From Candidatus Woesearchaeota archaeon (lineage in GTDB: Archaea > Nanobdellota > Nanobdellia > Woesearchaeales > ARS49), in contig JACQMZ010000106.1 of the NCBI GenBank assembly GCA_016203345.1, positions 1 through 19,222 on the forward strand: 19,222 nt of DNA. The letters run 5' to 3'. The translations under genes were made by a program, and so were the position numbers. The notes beneath the pieces were generated by a model that saw only the letters and a list, made by a program, of their open reading frames with translations, searched no databases and was not told the origin of the DNA. Shown piece by piece: positions 7,129 through 13,579 of this stretch (its first letter is position 1; each line of letters begins with the position of its first letter).

Positions 7129-7944
7129 ATGACTGACGACATTGGACAGACTGACGACATGGGACAAAAGCATGAAGTGCTGCAGTCGGTCATTGCCGGT
7201 TTTCGATCAGTGGCGGTCGCCTTCTCAGGAGGAGTTGATAGTGCTCTTGTTCTCAAGGTTTCGTATGATGTTCTTGGGCGCAATGCGGTTGGGGTGACTG
7301 CAGATAGTCCTGCAGTTCCGCGTGGCGAAATCGAGCACGCGAAGCGTATTGCGGCTTCCATCGGAGTTGAGCATGTGCTGTTGCAGACTGGGGAAACGAA
7401 GGATGAAAAGTATCTTCAGAATCCACGCAACAGATGCTATTTTTGCAAAAACGAATTGTACAAAACGCTTGCAGCTTTTGTTGCTGAAAGAGGATTGCAG
7501 CAGATGGCGAATGGCACAAACGCAGATGATCTTCAGGATTACCGTCCAGGACTGCAGGCAGCGGAACAGTATGCAGTGAAGAGTCCGCTGGTTGATGCAG
7601 GCTTGAGAAAGGCAAATGTGAGGGCTCTTGCCAAACAGCTCGGTCTTGAGGTTTGGGACAAGCCAGCATCTCCTTGTCTTGCCTCGCGGTTTCCACAAGG
7701 CACGCTGATAACGATTGACCGATTAAGACGTGTGGAAGCTGCCGAGCAGTATGTGAAGGCGTTCGGCGTGCATGATTTGCGCGTCAGGTACTTTGGAACA
7801 ACTGCGCGCATTGAAGTGCGTAGCGAGGACTTTCCAGTGGTTGAGAGCAATTTGCCTGAAATTAGACGAAAATTCCAAGAGCTACAATTTGCTGAGGTAT
7901 TTCTCTCTGAGTTTAGAAGCGGCGTGCTGAATCTACCGCAATAA
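7129..7944 (+). CDS. larE: LarE-family sulfur transferase (nickel-pincer cofactor biosynthesis)
   Basis: This 271-aa protein is an N-type ATP pyrophosphatase. The PP-loop SGGVDS is at residues 33-38; NRCYFCKNEL gives C103 and C106; and KPASPCLASRFPQG gives C183. LarE makes the dithio form of pyridinium biscarboxylate for the nickel-pincer nucleotide of lactate racemase and relatives. Single-cysteine LarE sacrifices that cysteine, while three-cysteine forms bind a [4Fe-4S] cluster. The three cysteines here fit the second type. LarB, LarC and a LarA-like racemase are not in the window. The TATA element supports the ATG at 7129, so the short tandem duplication at 7130-7165 would be translated as the N-terminus; an ATG at 7159 would skip most of it. 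Confidence 0.88.
   Translation: MTDDIGQTDDMGQKHEVLQSVIAGFRSVAVAFSGGVDSALVLKVSYDVLGRNAVGVTADSPAVPRGEIEHAKRIAASIGVEHVLLQTGETKDEKYLQNPRNRCYFCKNELYKTLAAFVAERGLQQMANGTNADDLQDYRPGLQAAEQYAVKSPLVDAGLRKANVRALAKQLGLEVWDKPASPCLASRFPQGTLITIDRLRRVEAAEQYVKAFGVHDLRVRYFGTTARIEVRSEDFPVVESNLPEIRRKFQELQFAEVFLSEFRSGVLNLPQ
7130..7165 (+). repeat. tandem 18-bp duplication at the start of larE
   Basis: Two adjacent 18-bp units, each beginning ACTGACGACAT and continuing with GGACA, run through 7130-7147 and 7148-7165 with two differences. They encode the repeated residues TDDIGQ and TDDMGQ. Confidence 0.7.
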
Positions 7945-8010
7945 TGCTGACAATCTTTGCCGTACCTGTCAAAAATCTCCTGCCAGAGAACATATATGTG
8001 GAAAATCAAG

Positions 8011-8019
8011 GTTTTTAAG
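8011..8019 (+). promoter_or_regulatory. TATA-like promoter of the nucleotidyltransferase gene
   Basis: GTTTTTAAG is centred 27 bp before the ATG at 8042. Confidence 0.55.
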
Positions 8020-8041
8020 CGCCAACCGTTTTCTCTGACGT

Positions 8042-8587
8042 ATGAATTCAAAAATCGTCACGGTGGCGACCCTTCACAAAATTGCGGAGGATGTGCGTGC
8101 GCAGGGCAAGAGACTTATTACAACAAATGGCACGTTCGACATTCTTCATGCGGGTCACGTTCAGTTTTTGGAGCAGGCGTGCGCTCTTGGCGATGTTTTG
8201 ATTGTGGGGTTGAACTCTGACAAGAGCGTGAAATCGTATAAGGGTGACAAGCGTCCGTTAAACTCTCAGCATGATCGCGCTGTGGTGTTGAGCGGTCTGC
8301 GTTGTGTGGATTATGTCGTTATTTTTGATGAGCGCGAGCCGTCGGCGTTGCTTGACGTCATCAAGCCGCACGTTCACGTGAAAGCAGGCGACTATACTCT
8401 CGATGCTTCGAATGAATTCCCTGCGTCAAAAATTTGGGAGCGCGAGACTGTGGAAAAGAACGGCGGCGAGGTTAGGATTCTTCCGTTGCTGACTGGACGG
8501 TCGACGACAAGCCTGATAAAGAGGATTGTAGACGTGTATAAGGACGAGAAGGATTTTAAGGAGTGCATGGGTCAGAGTCAGATTTGA
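8042..8587 (+). CDS. HldE adenylyltransferase-domain type nucleotidyltransferase
   Basis: This 181-aa cytidylyltransferase-fold protein matches the second domain of bacterial HldE/RfaE. TNGTFDILHAGHVQFLEQA starts at residue 28 and contains the HxGH nucleotide-binding motif (36-39). VGLNSDKSVKSYKGDKRPLN follows, then VHVKAGDY near 111-118 and GRSTTSLI (152-159), the family's RSTT-type signature. Bacterial homologues attach AMP to heptose 1-phosphate to give ADP-heptose. The kinase half is a separate gene at 6108-7052, and the GT9 gene could use the product. The nucleotide and sugar here are not proven. The ATG is fixed by the TATA element 27 bp upstream. A possible coupled small ORF overlaps its 3' end. 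Confidence 0.88.
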   Translation: MNSKIVTVATLHKIAEDVRAQGKRLITTNGTFDILHAGHVQFLEQACALGDVLIVGLNSDKSVKSYKGDKRPLNSQHDRAVVLSGLRCVDYVVIFDEREPSALLDVIKPHVHVKAGDYTLDASNEFPASKIWERETVEKNGGEVRILPLLTGRSTTSLIKRIVDVYKDEKDFKECMGQSQI

Positions 8588-8685
8588 AAGCCCTGGACCA
8601 GCGATTAAAGGACGCCGGCTTCCATGCGTATAAGGAAAATTTCAAAGATGCCGACGGGAACCTGTTTCACTTTAATGTTGAATAA
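8563..8685 (+). CDS. possible 40-aa small ORF or domain remnant
   Basis: An open frame starts at GTG 8563, overlaps the nucleotidyltransferase 3' end by 25 bp and stops at TAA 8683-8685. Its sequence is protein-like (ALDQRLKDAGFHAYKENF, then KDADGNLFHFNVE). The ending KDADGNLFHF recalls the last strand of glyoxalase/bleomycin-resistance domains, which is weak evidence. An AAGGAG lies at 8558-8563, partly inside the proposed start, so it is not a well-placed SD. It may instead be the old C-terminus of the preceding gene after a frameshift, or a gene fragment. Confidence 0.35.
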   Translation: MHGSESDLKALDQRLKDAGFHAYKENFKDADGNLFHFNVE

Positions 8686-8690
8686 GCACA

Positions 8691-8728
8691 GTATTTTCTG
8701 AACGAGGCGAAGCCGAGTTCGGAAATAC
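8691..8728. repeat. family-1 structured hairpin, copy 3
   Basis: Outer stem GTATTTT (8691-8697) with GAAATAC (8722-8728), including one G.T pair; bulged C at 8698; TGAACGAG (8699-8706) opposite CGAGTTCG (8714-8721) with tandem G.A mismatches at 8704-8705/8715-8716; inner stem GC/GC; GAA loop 8709-8711. The tip reads GCGAAGC, a sequence known to form an exceptionally stable DNA mini-hairpin. It ends about 14 bp before the TATA element of the GT2 gene. Confidence 0.7.
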
Positions 8729-8742
8729 TGGAAATACTGAAC

Positions 8743-8751
8743 CTTTAAAAA
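8743..8751 (+). promoter_or_regulatory. TATA-like promoter of the GT2 gene
   Basis: CTTTAAAAA is centred 27 bp before the ATG at 8774. Confidence 0.65.
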
Positions 8752-8773
8752 AGGGCGGTTTTGTTCACTGTTT

Positions 8774-9505
8774 ATGACTGTCCTTTCCATCGTTATTCCT
8801 GCATATAATGAAGAGAAGTCTATTCATGAACTGTTGTCAAGAGTCAAATCCGTTAATCTTTCCTCTATGGGTGTAATGAAGGAACTGATTGTGGTTAATG
8901 ATGGTAGCAGGGATTCTACTGCAGAGGTGGTGAGAAATAATCATAAGGACGTCATTCTTCTTACTCATCCTCAGAATTTGGGCAAGGGCGCCGCTATTCG
9001 AACGGGCATAGCAAAGGCGACTGGTGACATCATTCTTGTGCAGGATGCTGATCTTGAATACGATCCGAATGAGTATCCAATTTTGCTGAAGCCGATCCTT
9101 GACGGCGAGGCGTTTGTCGTCTATGGCTCTCGTTACGTGAGTCAGGATCAAAAGAGGAGAAATGTTGAGTTTTTGAAAAAACAGCACGCTGGCGCGTACG
9201 GGTTGTTTTATCTTGGAGGGCGAGTCCTGACGCTTGCCGTGAACCTGTTGTACGGCGCGAACATTACAGACGAAGCAACGTGTTACAAAGTTTTCCGCAA
9301 GGAAGTTCTGCAAAAAATCCGGCTTGACTGCGAGCGTTTCGAGTTCTGCCCGGAAGTAACTGCCAAAGTGGTCAAGGCAGGCTATCAGATTCTTGAAGTG
9401 CCGATTTCGTATTTTCCGAGAAAAGTTGAGGAAGGCAAGAAGATCAAGTTTCGGGATGGCATCGAGGCGTTGTGGACGCTGGTGAAGTATAGGGTGGTGG
9501 ATTAG
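8774..9505 (+). CDS. family 2 glycosyltransferase, dolichol-phosphate mannosyltransferase-like
   Basis: This is a 243-aa GT-A transferase. SIVIPAYNEE (5-14), VVNDGSRDST (40-49) with D43, the nucleotide/metal-binding DAD at 91-93 (VQDADLEYDPNEYP) and YGSRYV are all present. The C-terminal FEFCPEVTAKVVKAGYQI and ISYFPRKVEEGKKI segments match the DPM1-like branch, which makes polyprenyl-phosphate sugars from nucleotide sugars at the cytosolic face. There is no C-terminal membrane domain, so it is a soluble or peripheral form. It could charge a lipid carrier for the GT-C-like proteins at 13611-17234. The start is set by the TATA element 27 bp upstream. Confidence 0.88.
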   Translation: MTVLSIVIPAYNEEKSIHELLSRVKSVNLSSMGVMKELIVVNDGSRDSTAEVVRNNHKDVILLTHPQNLGKGAAIRTGIAKATGDIILVQDADLEYDPNEYPILLKPILDGEAFVVYGSRYVSQDQKRRNVEFLKKQHAGAYGLFYLGGRVLTLAVNLLYGANITDEATCYKVFRKEVLQKIRLDCERFEFCPEVTAKVVKAGYQILEVPISYFPRKVEEGKKIKFRDGIEALWTLVKYRVVD

Positions 9506-9583
9506 CAGTGCATTTAATTCTGATCATTCTTTCGTATGCGACGATAGACTGATGGTCGCGGAGCGGAGTGTGTGCTGCAGGAA

Positions 9584-11713
9584 TCATTTCTTCTCTTTGA
9601 CTCCGCGAGCTAATGCTTGGGAAACCATCTCAAACGCGCCCCATGAGGAGACTGCAATAGGATAAATGACTTTATTCCTATAGGGCACAGAAAATGAACA
9701 GTTTTCTCCAGGGAAATCCTTTGTTACTCCAAGGATGCTTTGGAAAAACTCTGTAAAGTCGTCGTCATGATACCAAACTTCTGACTTATATACTTGTTGA
9801 GAGGAATTATAGTGAGAGTGATCAAATATTACTTGACTCTGCACGTCCCCTCTATTTCTCGCAATTCCATCGTAGACTTTAGGGAATACTAGGGTTTCTG
9901 CACATTCAAATTTGTCTGGTACAAATACTCCGCCCTTCAGTGGTCCGTCGGGATCTATGTGTGCCAGTAGGGTATTGTCCTTTTTTTGGAACGCGAGACT
10001 TAACCATTCACAATAGCCGTCGTCACGCGCGTTTTGTTTCGGGGTATAGAATTGCATAGTTTGAATTGTTTTTCGAAGATGGTATTCAAGCTTGCCAGAC
10101 AAGTCTGCCATTCTAAAAGTATTCATTTCATTTGCGCGCATATACCTGTCAAATCCATTCGCCCGCAATAATCGTAATCCCTCATCAAAAGCTACTGCTG
10201 GACTACGCGGCGTGCCAAGAATGCTCATTGGCGTGATGCATTGTTCACCAATCTCGACATCCTTGTACGTTGTCTGGTGAGGACTTACAACAGCGCGTGG
10301 TTCTGCAGGCACAAGCACCTGCTCGGATTTTACGTCTGCTTCTTGCGATGATTTCACGCGTTCCCGGAGACGTTGTCTGAGAGACTCTTCGGCACGTTCG
10401 ATTTTACATGCAATGGTGAGGGACGGAATTAACACACCGGATACTACGGCACCCATGGCAACAAGGAGATTGTGTGTTGCCGCTGCTTCTGTCATGGCGA
10501 CTATAAAAGAACCACACGTCACGAGGTCATAATATCCTTCGATCAACGCGAATTCTCCGCGAATTGCTTGTCTTATAACGTGGGCAAAGGGTACGTAATA
10601 CTCCCATGATAATTGCTCATTTCTGGTTTGAGTTTCAAGTTTGTTAACTTCAGCTTCGACTCGTGCTGACTCAATTTTGGCGAGTGAATCACTGATGTCT
10701 TCAATGCCGAACCTGTTGGCAGGGTTTTCATGAAGGCTGCGCTCAGCTAAGAATCGTAATACGCGGCGTGCGACCGAGCCACCCCCAAAGGTTTGTTCCC
10801 TAACAGCGTCGGCATAGTCCGGTGCTTCTCCTGTTGCCATTTCGAGGAGTATTTTCGTCAAGCTGTACGCATCGCTTTTTTCGTTGATGATTCCATGCCG
10901 CCATTGTTCTGGTGCCATGTACATTAATGAGCCTTGTCTTTCAATGATGGTGGTGAGACTGCGTTTCAGCTCTTCAGGAGTCTTTGCCGGTCTGGCTATG
11001 CCAAAATCAGCCACTTTTACAATACCGTTCTTGTCGATAAGGATGTTTTCCGGCTTGAGATCGCCGTGGACCAATTTGTTCCGGTGTATTTCTGCCACGG
11101 CATCGACGAGTTGTTTGCCGTATAGAAGAAACTCTTTGATTGGCAACCCATCCTTGTGCGTGTTGAGGTGTTCGCGCAAACTGTGTCCCTCTACATATTC
11201 GCGTTCAACGTACAACCCTCGCTCATCCTCGCCAACATCAAGAATTCTGACAACATTTGGATGGTTGATCTGTTTGGCAAGAGTTTCTCGGTCAAGCGCA
11301 AGTCTTCCTTCTTTTGTGTCTTTTACGTACTTTCGTGCAACAACTCTCTCATCGTTGTATTGAATTTTCAGCACGCTGCCCTGTCTGCCATTCCCAAGCT
11401 CGCCCACAATCGTGTAGTGTGTTGAAGCATCAACAACGTCAGACAATTCTGTTGGTACTGCATCAACCAGTGATTCACTTGTTTCTGCTTCCGCACGTGG
11501 TTTTATTTTTTCATCAAGTTTTGCTTGTCTGAGCTGAGCAACGTGTGCTTGCAAGTCTGGATGCATGGCTGACGTGTCAAGATTTTCCAGAGTCACGTGT
11601 TCACGCAGCGCCTTGTTTCTTACATCTTGCCGAGAAACTTTTTTTACAGGAGTGGCAACATCAAAAGGCCGTGGAACATTTTCTTTTGGTTGTTTGGCAA
11701 GCAGTTCAGACAT
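9584..11713 (-). CDS. Hanks-type serine/threonine protein kinase with membrane hairpin and unknown C-terminal domain
   Basis: This protein is 709 aa from the ATG at 11713; a strong SD GGAGGAG (11718-11724) sets this start, not the ATG at 11728. The kinase domain (about 100-345) is complete: glycine loop GELGNGRQGS, VARK lysine (about K128), HGDLKPENI with catalytic D218, DFG at about 236 and MAPEQW in the activation segment. About 396-436 is hydrophobic and could form one or two membrane segments, so the kinase is probably tethered on the cytosolic side. About 270 residues follow that I do not recognise; they have no signal or cell-wall motif and contain several aromatic-rich stretches. It is the second gene after a 46-aa RHH regulator, overlapping by 8 bp. 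Partners and substrates are unknown. Confidence 0.88.
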   Translation of the reverse strand: MSELLAKQPKENVPRPFDVATPVKKVSRQDVRNKALREHVTLENLDTSAMHPDLQAHVAQLRQAKLDEKIKPRAEAETSESLVDAVPTELSDVVDASTHYTIVGELGNGRQGSVLKIQYNDERVVARKYVKDTKEGRLALDRETLAKQINHPNVVRILDVGEDERGLYVEREYVEGHSLREHLNTHKDGLPIKEFLLYGKQLVDAVAEIHRNKLVHGDLKPENILIDKNGIVKVADFGIARPAKTPEELKRSLTTIIERQGSLMYMAPEQWRHGIINEKSDAYSLTKILLEMATGEAPDYADAVREQTFGGGSVARRVLRFLAERSLHENPANRFGIEDISDSLAKIESARVEAEVNKLETQTRNEQLSWEYYVPFAHVIRQAIRGEFALIEGYYDLVTCGSFIVAMTEAAATHNLLVAMGAVVSGVLIPSLTIACKIERAEESLRQRLRERVKSSQEADVKSEQVLVPAEPRAVVSPHQTTYKDVEIGEQCITPMSILGTPRSPAVAFDEGLRLLRANGFDRYMRANEMNTFRMADLSGKLEYHLRKTIQTMQFYTPKQNARDDGYCEWLSLAFQKKDNTLLAHIDPDGPLKGGVFVPDKFECAETLVFPKVYDGIARNRGDVQSQVIFDHSHYNSSQQVYKSEVWYHDDDFTEFFQSILGVTKDFPGENCSFSVPYRNKVIYPIAVSSWGAFEMVSQALARGVKEKK

Positions 11714-11846
11714 GATTCTCCTCCACAAACTTTCTCAATGCCATTTCGACAAGATGGGATTTGTTTCTGTATGTGCCGTCAGAGAGCATGCTGTCTAACT
11801 TTTGTAGCAGTTCTTGGTTGATGGTGATGCTGAGTTTTTGTCGCAC
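11706..11846 (-). CDS. small ribbon-helix-helix regulator upstream of the protein kinase
   Basis: This is a 46-aa RHH (CopG/ParD-like) protein. RQKLSITINQELLQKLDSML forms the strand and first helix, and SHLVEMALRKFVEE the second helix. The frame is open to 11963, but a minus-strand TATA-like TTTATA (around 11871-11878) sits about 27 bp before an in-frame GTG at 11846. A leaderless GTG start is therefore preferred, and it yields exactly an RHH fold. The gene overlaps the kinase by 8 bp, so it is cotranscribed and probably translationally coupled. RHH proteins usually repress their own promoter; autoregulation of the kinase operon is an inference. No toxin partner is present. Confidence 0.75.
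   Translation of the reverse strand: MRQKLSITINQELLQKLDSMLSDGTYRNKSHLVEMALRKFVEENHV
11718..11724 (-). promoter_or_regulatory. strong Shine-Dalgarno site of the kinase gene
   Basis: GGAGGAG on the minus strand is 4 nt before the ATG at 11713. It picks this start over the upstream ATG at 11728 and shows SD-led translation of an internal operon gene. Confidence 0.75.
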
Positions 11847-11869
11847 ATTGTCGTATAAATTCGTGTGGC

Positions 11870-11878
11870 TTATAAACC
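11870..11878 (-). promoter_or_regulatory. TATA-like promoter of the RHH-kinase operon
   Basis: GGTTTATAA on the minus strand is centred about 27 bp before the GTG at 11846. Confidence 0.6.
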
Positions 11879-11984
11879 GTGCTTGTTTTACTACTTTACG
11901 ATGGTTATTATGTCTGTCCATCTGGTGGACTTCCCCCAAAATACCGAGAACGATGTGGCGCATCTTTTTCTGGTCGGTAAGGGG

Positions 11985-11997
11985 TAATTTTATAAGC
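11985..11997 (+). promoter_or_regulatory. TATA-like promoter of the broken RelBE-type module
   Basis: The TTTTATAAGC stretch is centred about 27 bp before the ATG at 12019. Confidence 0.6.
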
Positions 11998-12018
11998 TTC
12001 GATTCTTTTTGTAATTGT

Positions 12019-12224
12019 ATGGAAACAATTGCCGTCCCAAAGAATGTCTTTAGTAAGATTTTGGATGATGCGGAAACTCTTATTGGCGACGTCGAGAGGG
12101 CTTTCGAAGGTAAAGTTTTGCAGAGGATTAAAGATTAGAAAGTGGAAAGGAGAAGGGAAAGTCTGAGGAAGAATATTATCAGTACCTTGCAAAACGAGGG
12201 ATAAAGATTGGATTACGTCATTAG
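12019..12224 (+). pseudogene. frameshifted antitoxin of a RelE-type module
   Basis: From the ATG at 12019 the frame gives 39 residues (METIAVPKNVFSKILDDAET, then LIGDVERAFEGKVLQRIKD) and hits TAG at 12136-12138. Shifting frame at about 12138 continues as ESGKEKGKSEEEYYQYLAKR then GIKIGLRH, stopping at 12224 and overlapping the toxin start. The joined product of about 68 residues looks like the small antitoxins paired with archaeal RelE toxins, with a helical N-terminus and a SEEEYYQYLAKRGI tail. A one-base loss near 12136 is the simplest cause. A sequencing error is possible, but the neighbouring toxin is also broken, which favours real decay. Confidence 0.75.
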
Positions 12225-12591
12225 ATTTCATTCGTTGTTCTTCAAGGACTTAGAAAAGCTTTCAAAAACAGATATTGAAATCTTTGAAAAGAAGAAAGAG
12301 AAGATCAGACACAATCCTCTAATAGCGAATCTCGTTAGTAATAAAACATTTGCGAGATTCGCTAGTATAGTAAATCGCACTGTTTTTGTTTTATAATTTA
12401 TGCGATTTACTATAAGGCTAAAACATTTATCCGGAGGAGAAAACTGCTATAGAGAAGAAATAACTGTTAACATTCGACTAATATACTATCTCAAAGGAAA
12501 TGATATCTGGATGCTGACTATAGATAAACATGATGATGCGTATCAAAAATATAGACAGCGATTGTACTCTCTCAAGATGAGATACTTATAG
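12208..12591 (+). pseudogene. RelE/ParE-superfamily toxin interrupted by a 90-bp palindromic insertion
   Basis: The first 39 codons (from TTG 12208: MDYVIRFHSLFFKDLEKLSK through RHNPLI) and the last 58 (RLKHLSGGENCYREEITVNI through the C-terminus, stop at 12591) are the two halves of one RelE-type mRNA interferase. Between them lie 90 bp (12325-12414) that keep frame but contain TAA at 12394-12396. Deleting exactly 90 bp rejoins NPLI-RLKHLSGG with no residue missing and gives a normal 97-aa toxin. The inserted DNA consists almost wholly of two hairpins. The antitoxin before it is frameshifted, so the whole module is probably dead. Confidence 0.85.
12323..12414. mobile_element. palindromic mini-element (family 2, copy 1) inserted in the relE-like gene
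   Basis: There are two hairpins in tandem. Left: TAGCGAATCTCG (12323-12334) with CGAGATTCGCTA (12353-12364), 18-nt loop ending AACATTTG. Right: TATAGTAAATCGCA (12366-12379) with TGCGATTTACTATA (12401-12414), 21-nt loop. The trinucleotide ATA borders the insertion on both sides (12322-12324, 12412-12414), fitting an 87-bp element with a 3-bp target duplication, or a 90-bp element without one. No transposase is encoded, so any mobility would have to be supplied in trans. Confidence 0.7.
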
Positions 12592-12599
12592 AACCTATA

Positions 12600-12708
12600 G
12601 GAAGTTGACGAAATTATGGAACTTTGCGTCAACTTCCAATCTAGCGAGTTGAGTATGAACTTCCTCACTACAACAGCACCGCAAAGGTCCTCTATTTACT
12701 CAACTCGC
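12600..12708. repeat. double-hairpin element (family 2, copy 3) after the relE-like gene
   Basis: Left hairpin: GGAAGTTGACG (12600-12610) with CGTCAACTTCC (12627-12637), 16-nt loop ending GGAACTTTG. Right hairpin: GCGAGTTGAGTA (12644-12655) with TACTCAACTCGC (12697-12708), 41-nt loop. On the minus strand the right loop contains GGACCTTTGCG, matching the left core, so the two hairpins look like an inverted pair. The arms differ from copy 1. No gene is evident in 12592-12779. Confidence 0.65.
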
Positions 12709-12779
12709 CATATATTGGTCCAGACGCGAAACTTTGTGGTTCATTGTCTAAATCAAGCAGGTTCCAAGCACCGTGAATG

Positions 12780-13526
12780 TCATGGTAAGTCTTGCATCAC
12801 TTCTTCCAATGGAATTCCTAATGTGTAGATGCTTCTGGCAATAAATAGATTGAAGTCGTCAGTCGTTTGAGCGATCCACTTTTTTTCTGGCTGGAATTTG
12901 ACAGCTCTCTGCAGTTGAGCAGTACAGTCAGCTCCCACTCTGCAAAGCATGTCTTCCAATCCGTCGTATGTGCTGCAGATTTGCACTTTTCCTTCCTGTA
13001 AATTGATGTGGAAACGTACATCAGCGATCTTCCAGTCGTATGTTTTGCATCTTTGAAGTTGTGTGGTCATGCCGCCTGGGTACGGGCATCCTGTGCGTTT
13101 GTATTGTGTGTTGAGTATTTTCCTGACGTACGATTCAAGTCCTGCTTCTCGGTTGAAAAACGCGCAGGTGCGCACAAACGTAGTGCCGTCTTTTCCTGGG
13201 TAGAAGTCAAACGAGAGCGTCCTGAAATTGTCGTACGGGCACACGCGAATCGCATCTGCGGGGATATCTTCTAATGCGATCGCCATTCCGATGCGGTTGC
13301 TCTGCAAATCAATGAAGTTCCTGTGGTAGAGCGGCAGTGGTCCTTCAGGGAGTGGGGCAATCTCAGTCGGCTTCTGCAGCTGTTTGGGCGCAACTGGTAG
13401 GGAGTCTTCTTTAGGCGCGCGATACGATCTGGCTTCTCGCAATATGGTGCGGGAAAATGTTGGAACCGTCTCACGCACGTGTGCTTCAACGCCAGGGGTT
13501 ACGCTGGGAAAATATACAACGTCCAT
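12780..13526 (-). CDS. uncharacterised protein with proline-rich N-terminus
   Basis: This is a 248-aa soluble protein I do not recognise. Residues about 1-70 are low in complexity and rich in Pro, Lys and Glu (EDSLPVAPKQLQKPTEIAPL), as in a flexible tail. About 70-248 looks like one globular domain with several aromatic- and cysteine-containing strands, including GCPYPGGMTTQLQRC. No signal peptide or membrane segment is evident. The ATG at 13526 is supported by a minus-strand TATA-like CTATATAAG, 26 bp upstream. It diverges from the GT-C operon, and its promoter lies only about 30 bp from that operon's TATA box. Confidence 0.7.
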   Translation of the reverse strand: MDVVYFPSVTPGVEAHVRETVPTFSRTILREARSYRAPKEDSLPVAPKQLQKPTEIAPLPEGPLPLYHRNFIDLQSNRIGMAIALEDIPADAIRVCPYDNFRTLSFDFYPGKDGTTFVRTCAFFNREAGLESYVRKILNTQYKRTGCPYPGGMTTQLQRCKTYDWKIADVRFHINLQEGKVQICSTYDGLEDMLCRVGADCTAQLQRAVKFQPEKKWIAQTTDDFNLFIARSIYTLGIPLEEVMQDLP

Positions 13527-13547
13527 TTCAGTGTCTATCTACAGAGT

Positions 13548-13556
13548 CTTATATAG
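13548..13556 (-). promoter_or_regulatory. TATA-like promoter of the 248-aa orphan gene
   Basis: CTATATAAG on the minus strand is centred 26 bp before the ATG at 13526. Confidence 0.6.
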
Positions 13557-13579
13557 GTGGTGGTTGCTTCCACAAAAAG

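Noticed and set aside
99..8728. Reading TGARYGA in the family-1 hairpins as box C of C/D RNAs or as a kink-turn
   Set aside because: The three-nucleotide bulge next to the G.A pairs that defines a kink-turn is absent; only a single C is bulged, several pairs away. No second box set is seen.
9538..9559. Weak hairpin GCGAC/GTCGC between the convergent GT2 and kinase genes
   Set aside because: Five base pairs with a long loop can arise by chance; it lacks the features of either palindrome family.
12323..12414. The relE insertion as an archaeal intron
   Set aside because: No bulge-helix-bulge across the junctions is apparent; instead each end is its own hairpin, and the antitoxin is broken too, so there is no pressure to keep a functional toxin.
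12323..12414. A non-autonomous IS200/IS605 end pair
   Set aside because: Stems are perfect with 18-21-nt loops, and no shared tetranucleotide target could be defined from the copies. Not excluded, but not supported.
12616..12828. A 70-aa plus-strand frame after the relE-like gene
   Set aside because: It runs through the double hairpin and has no promoter or SD; the composition looks non-coding.
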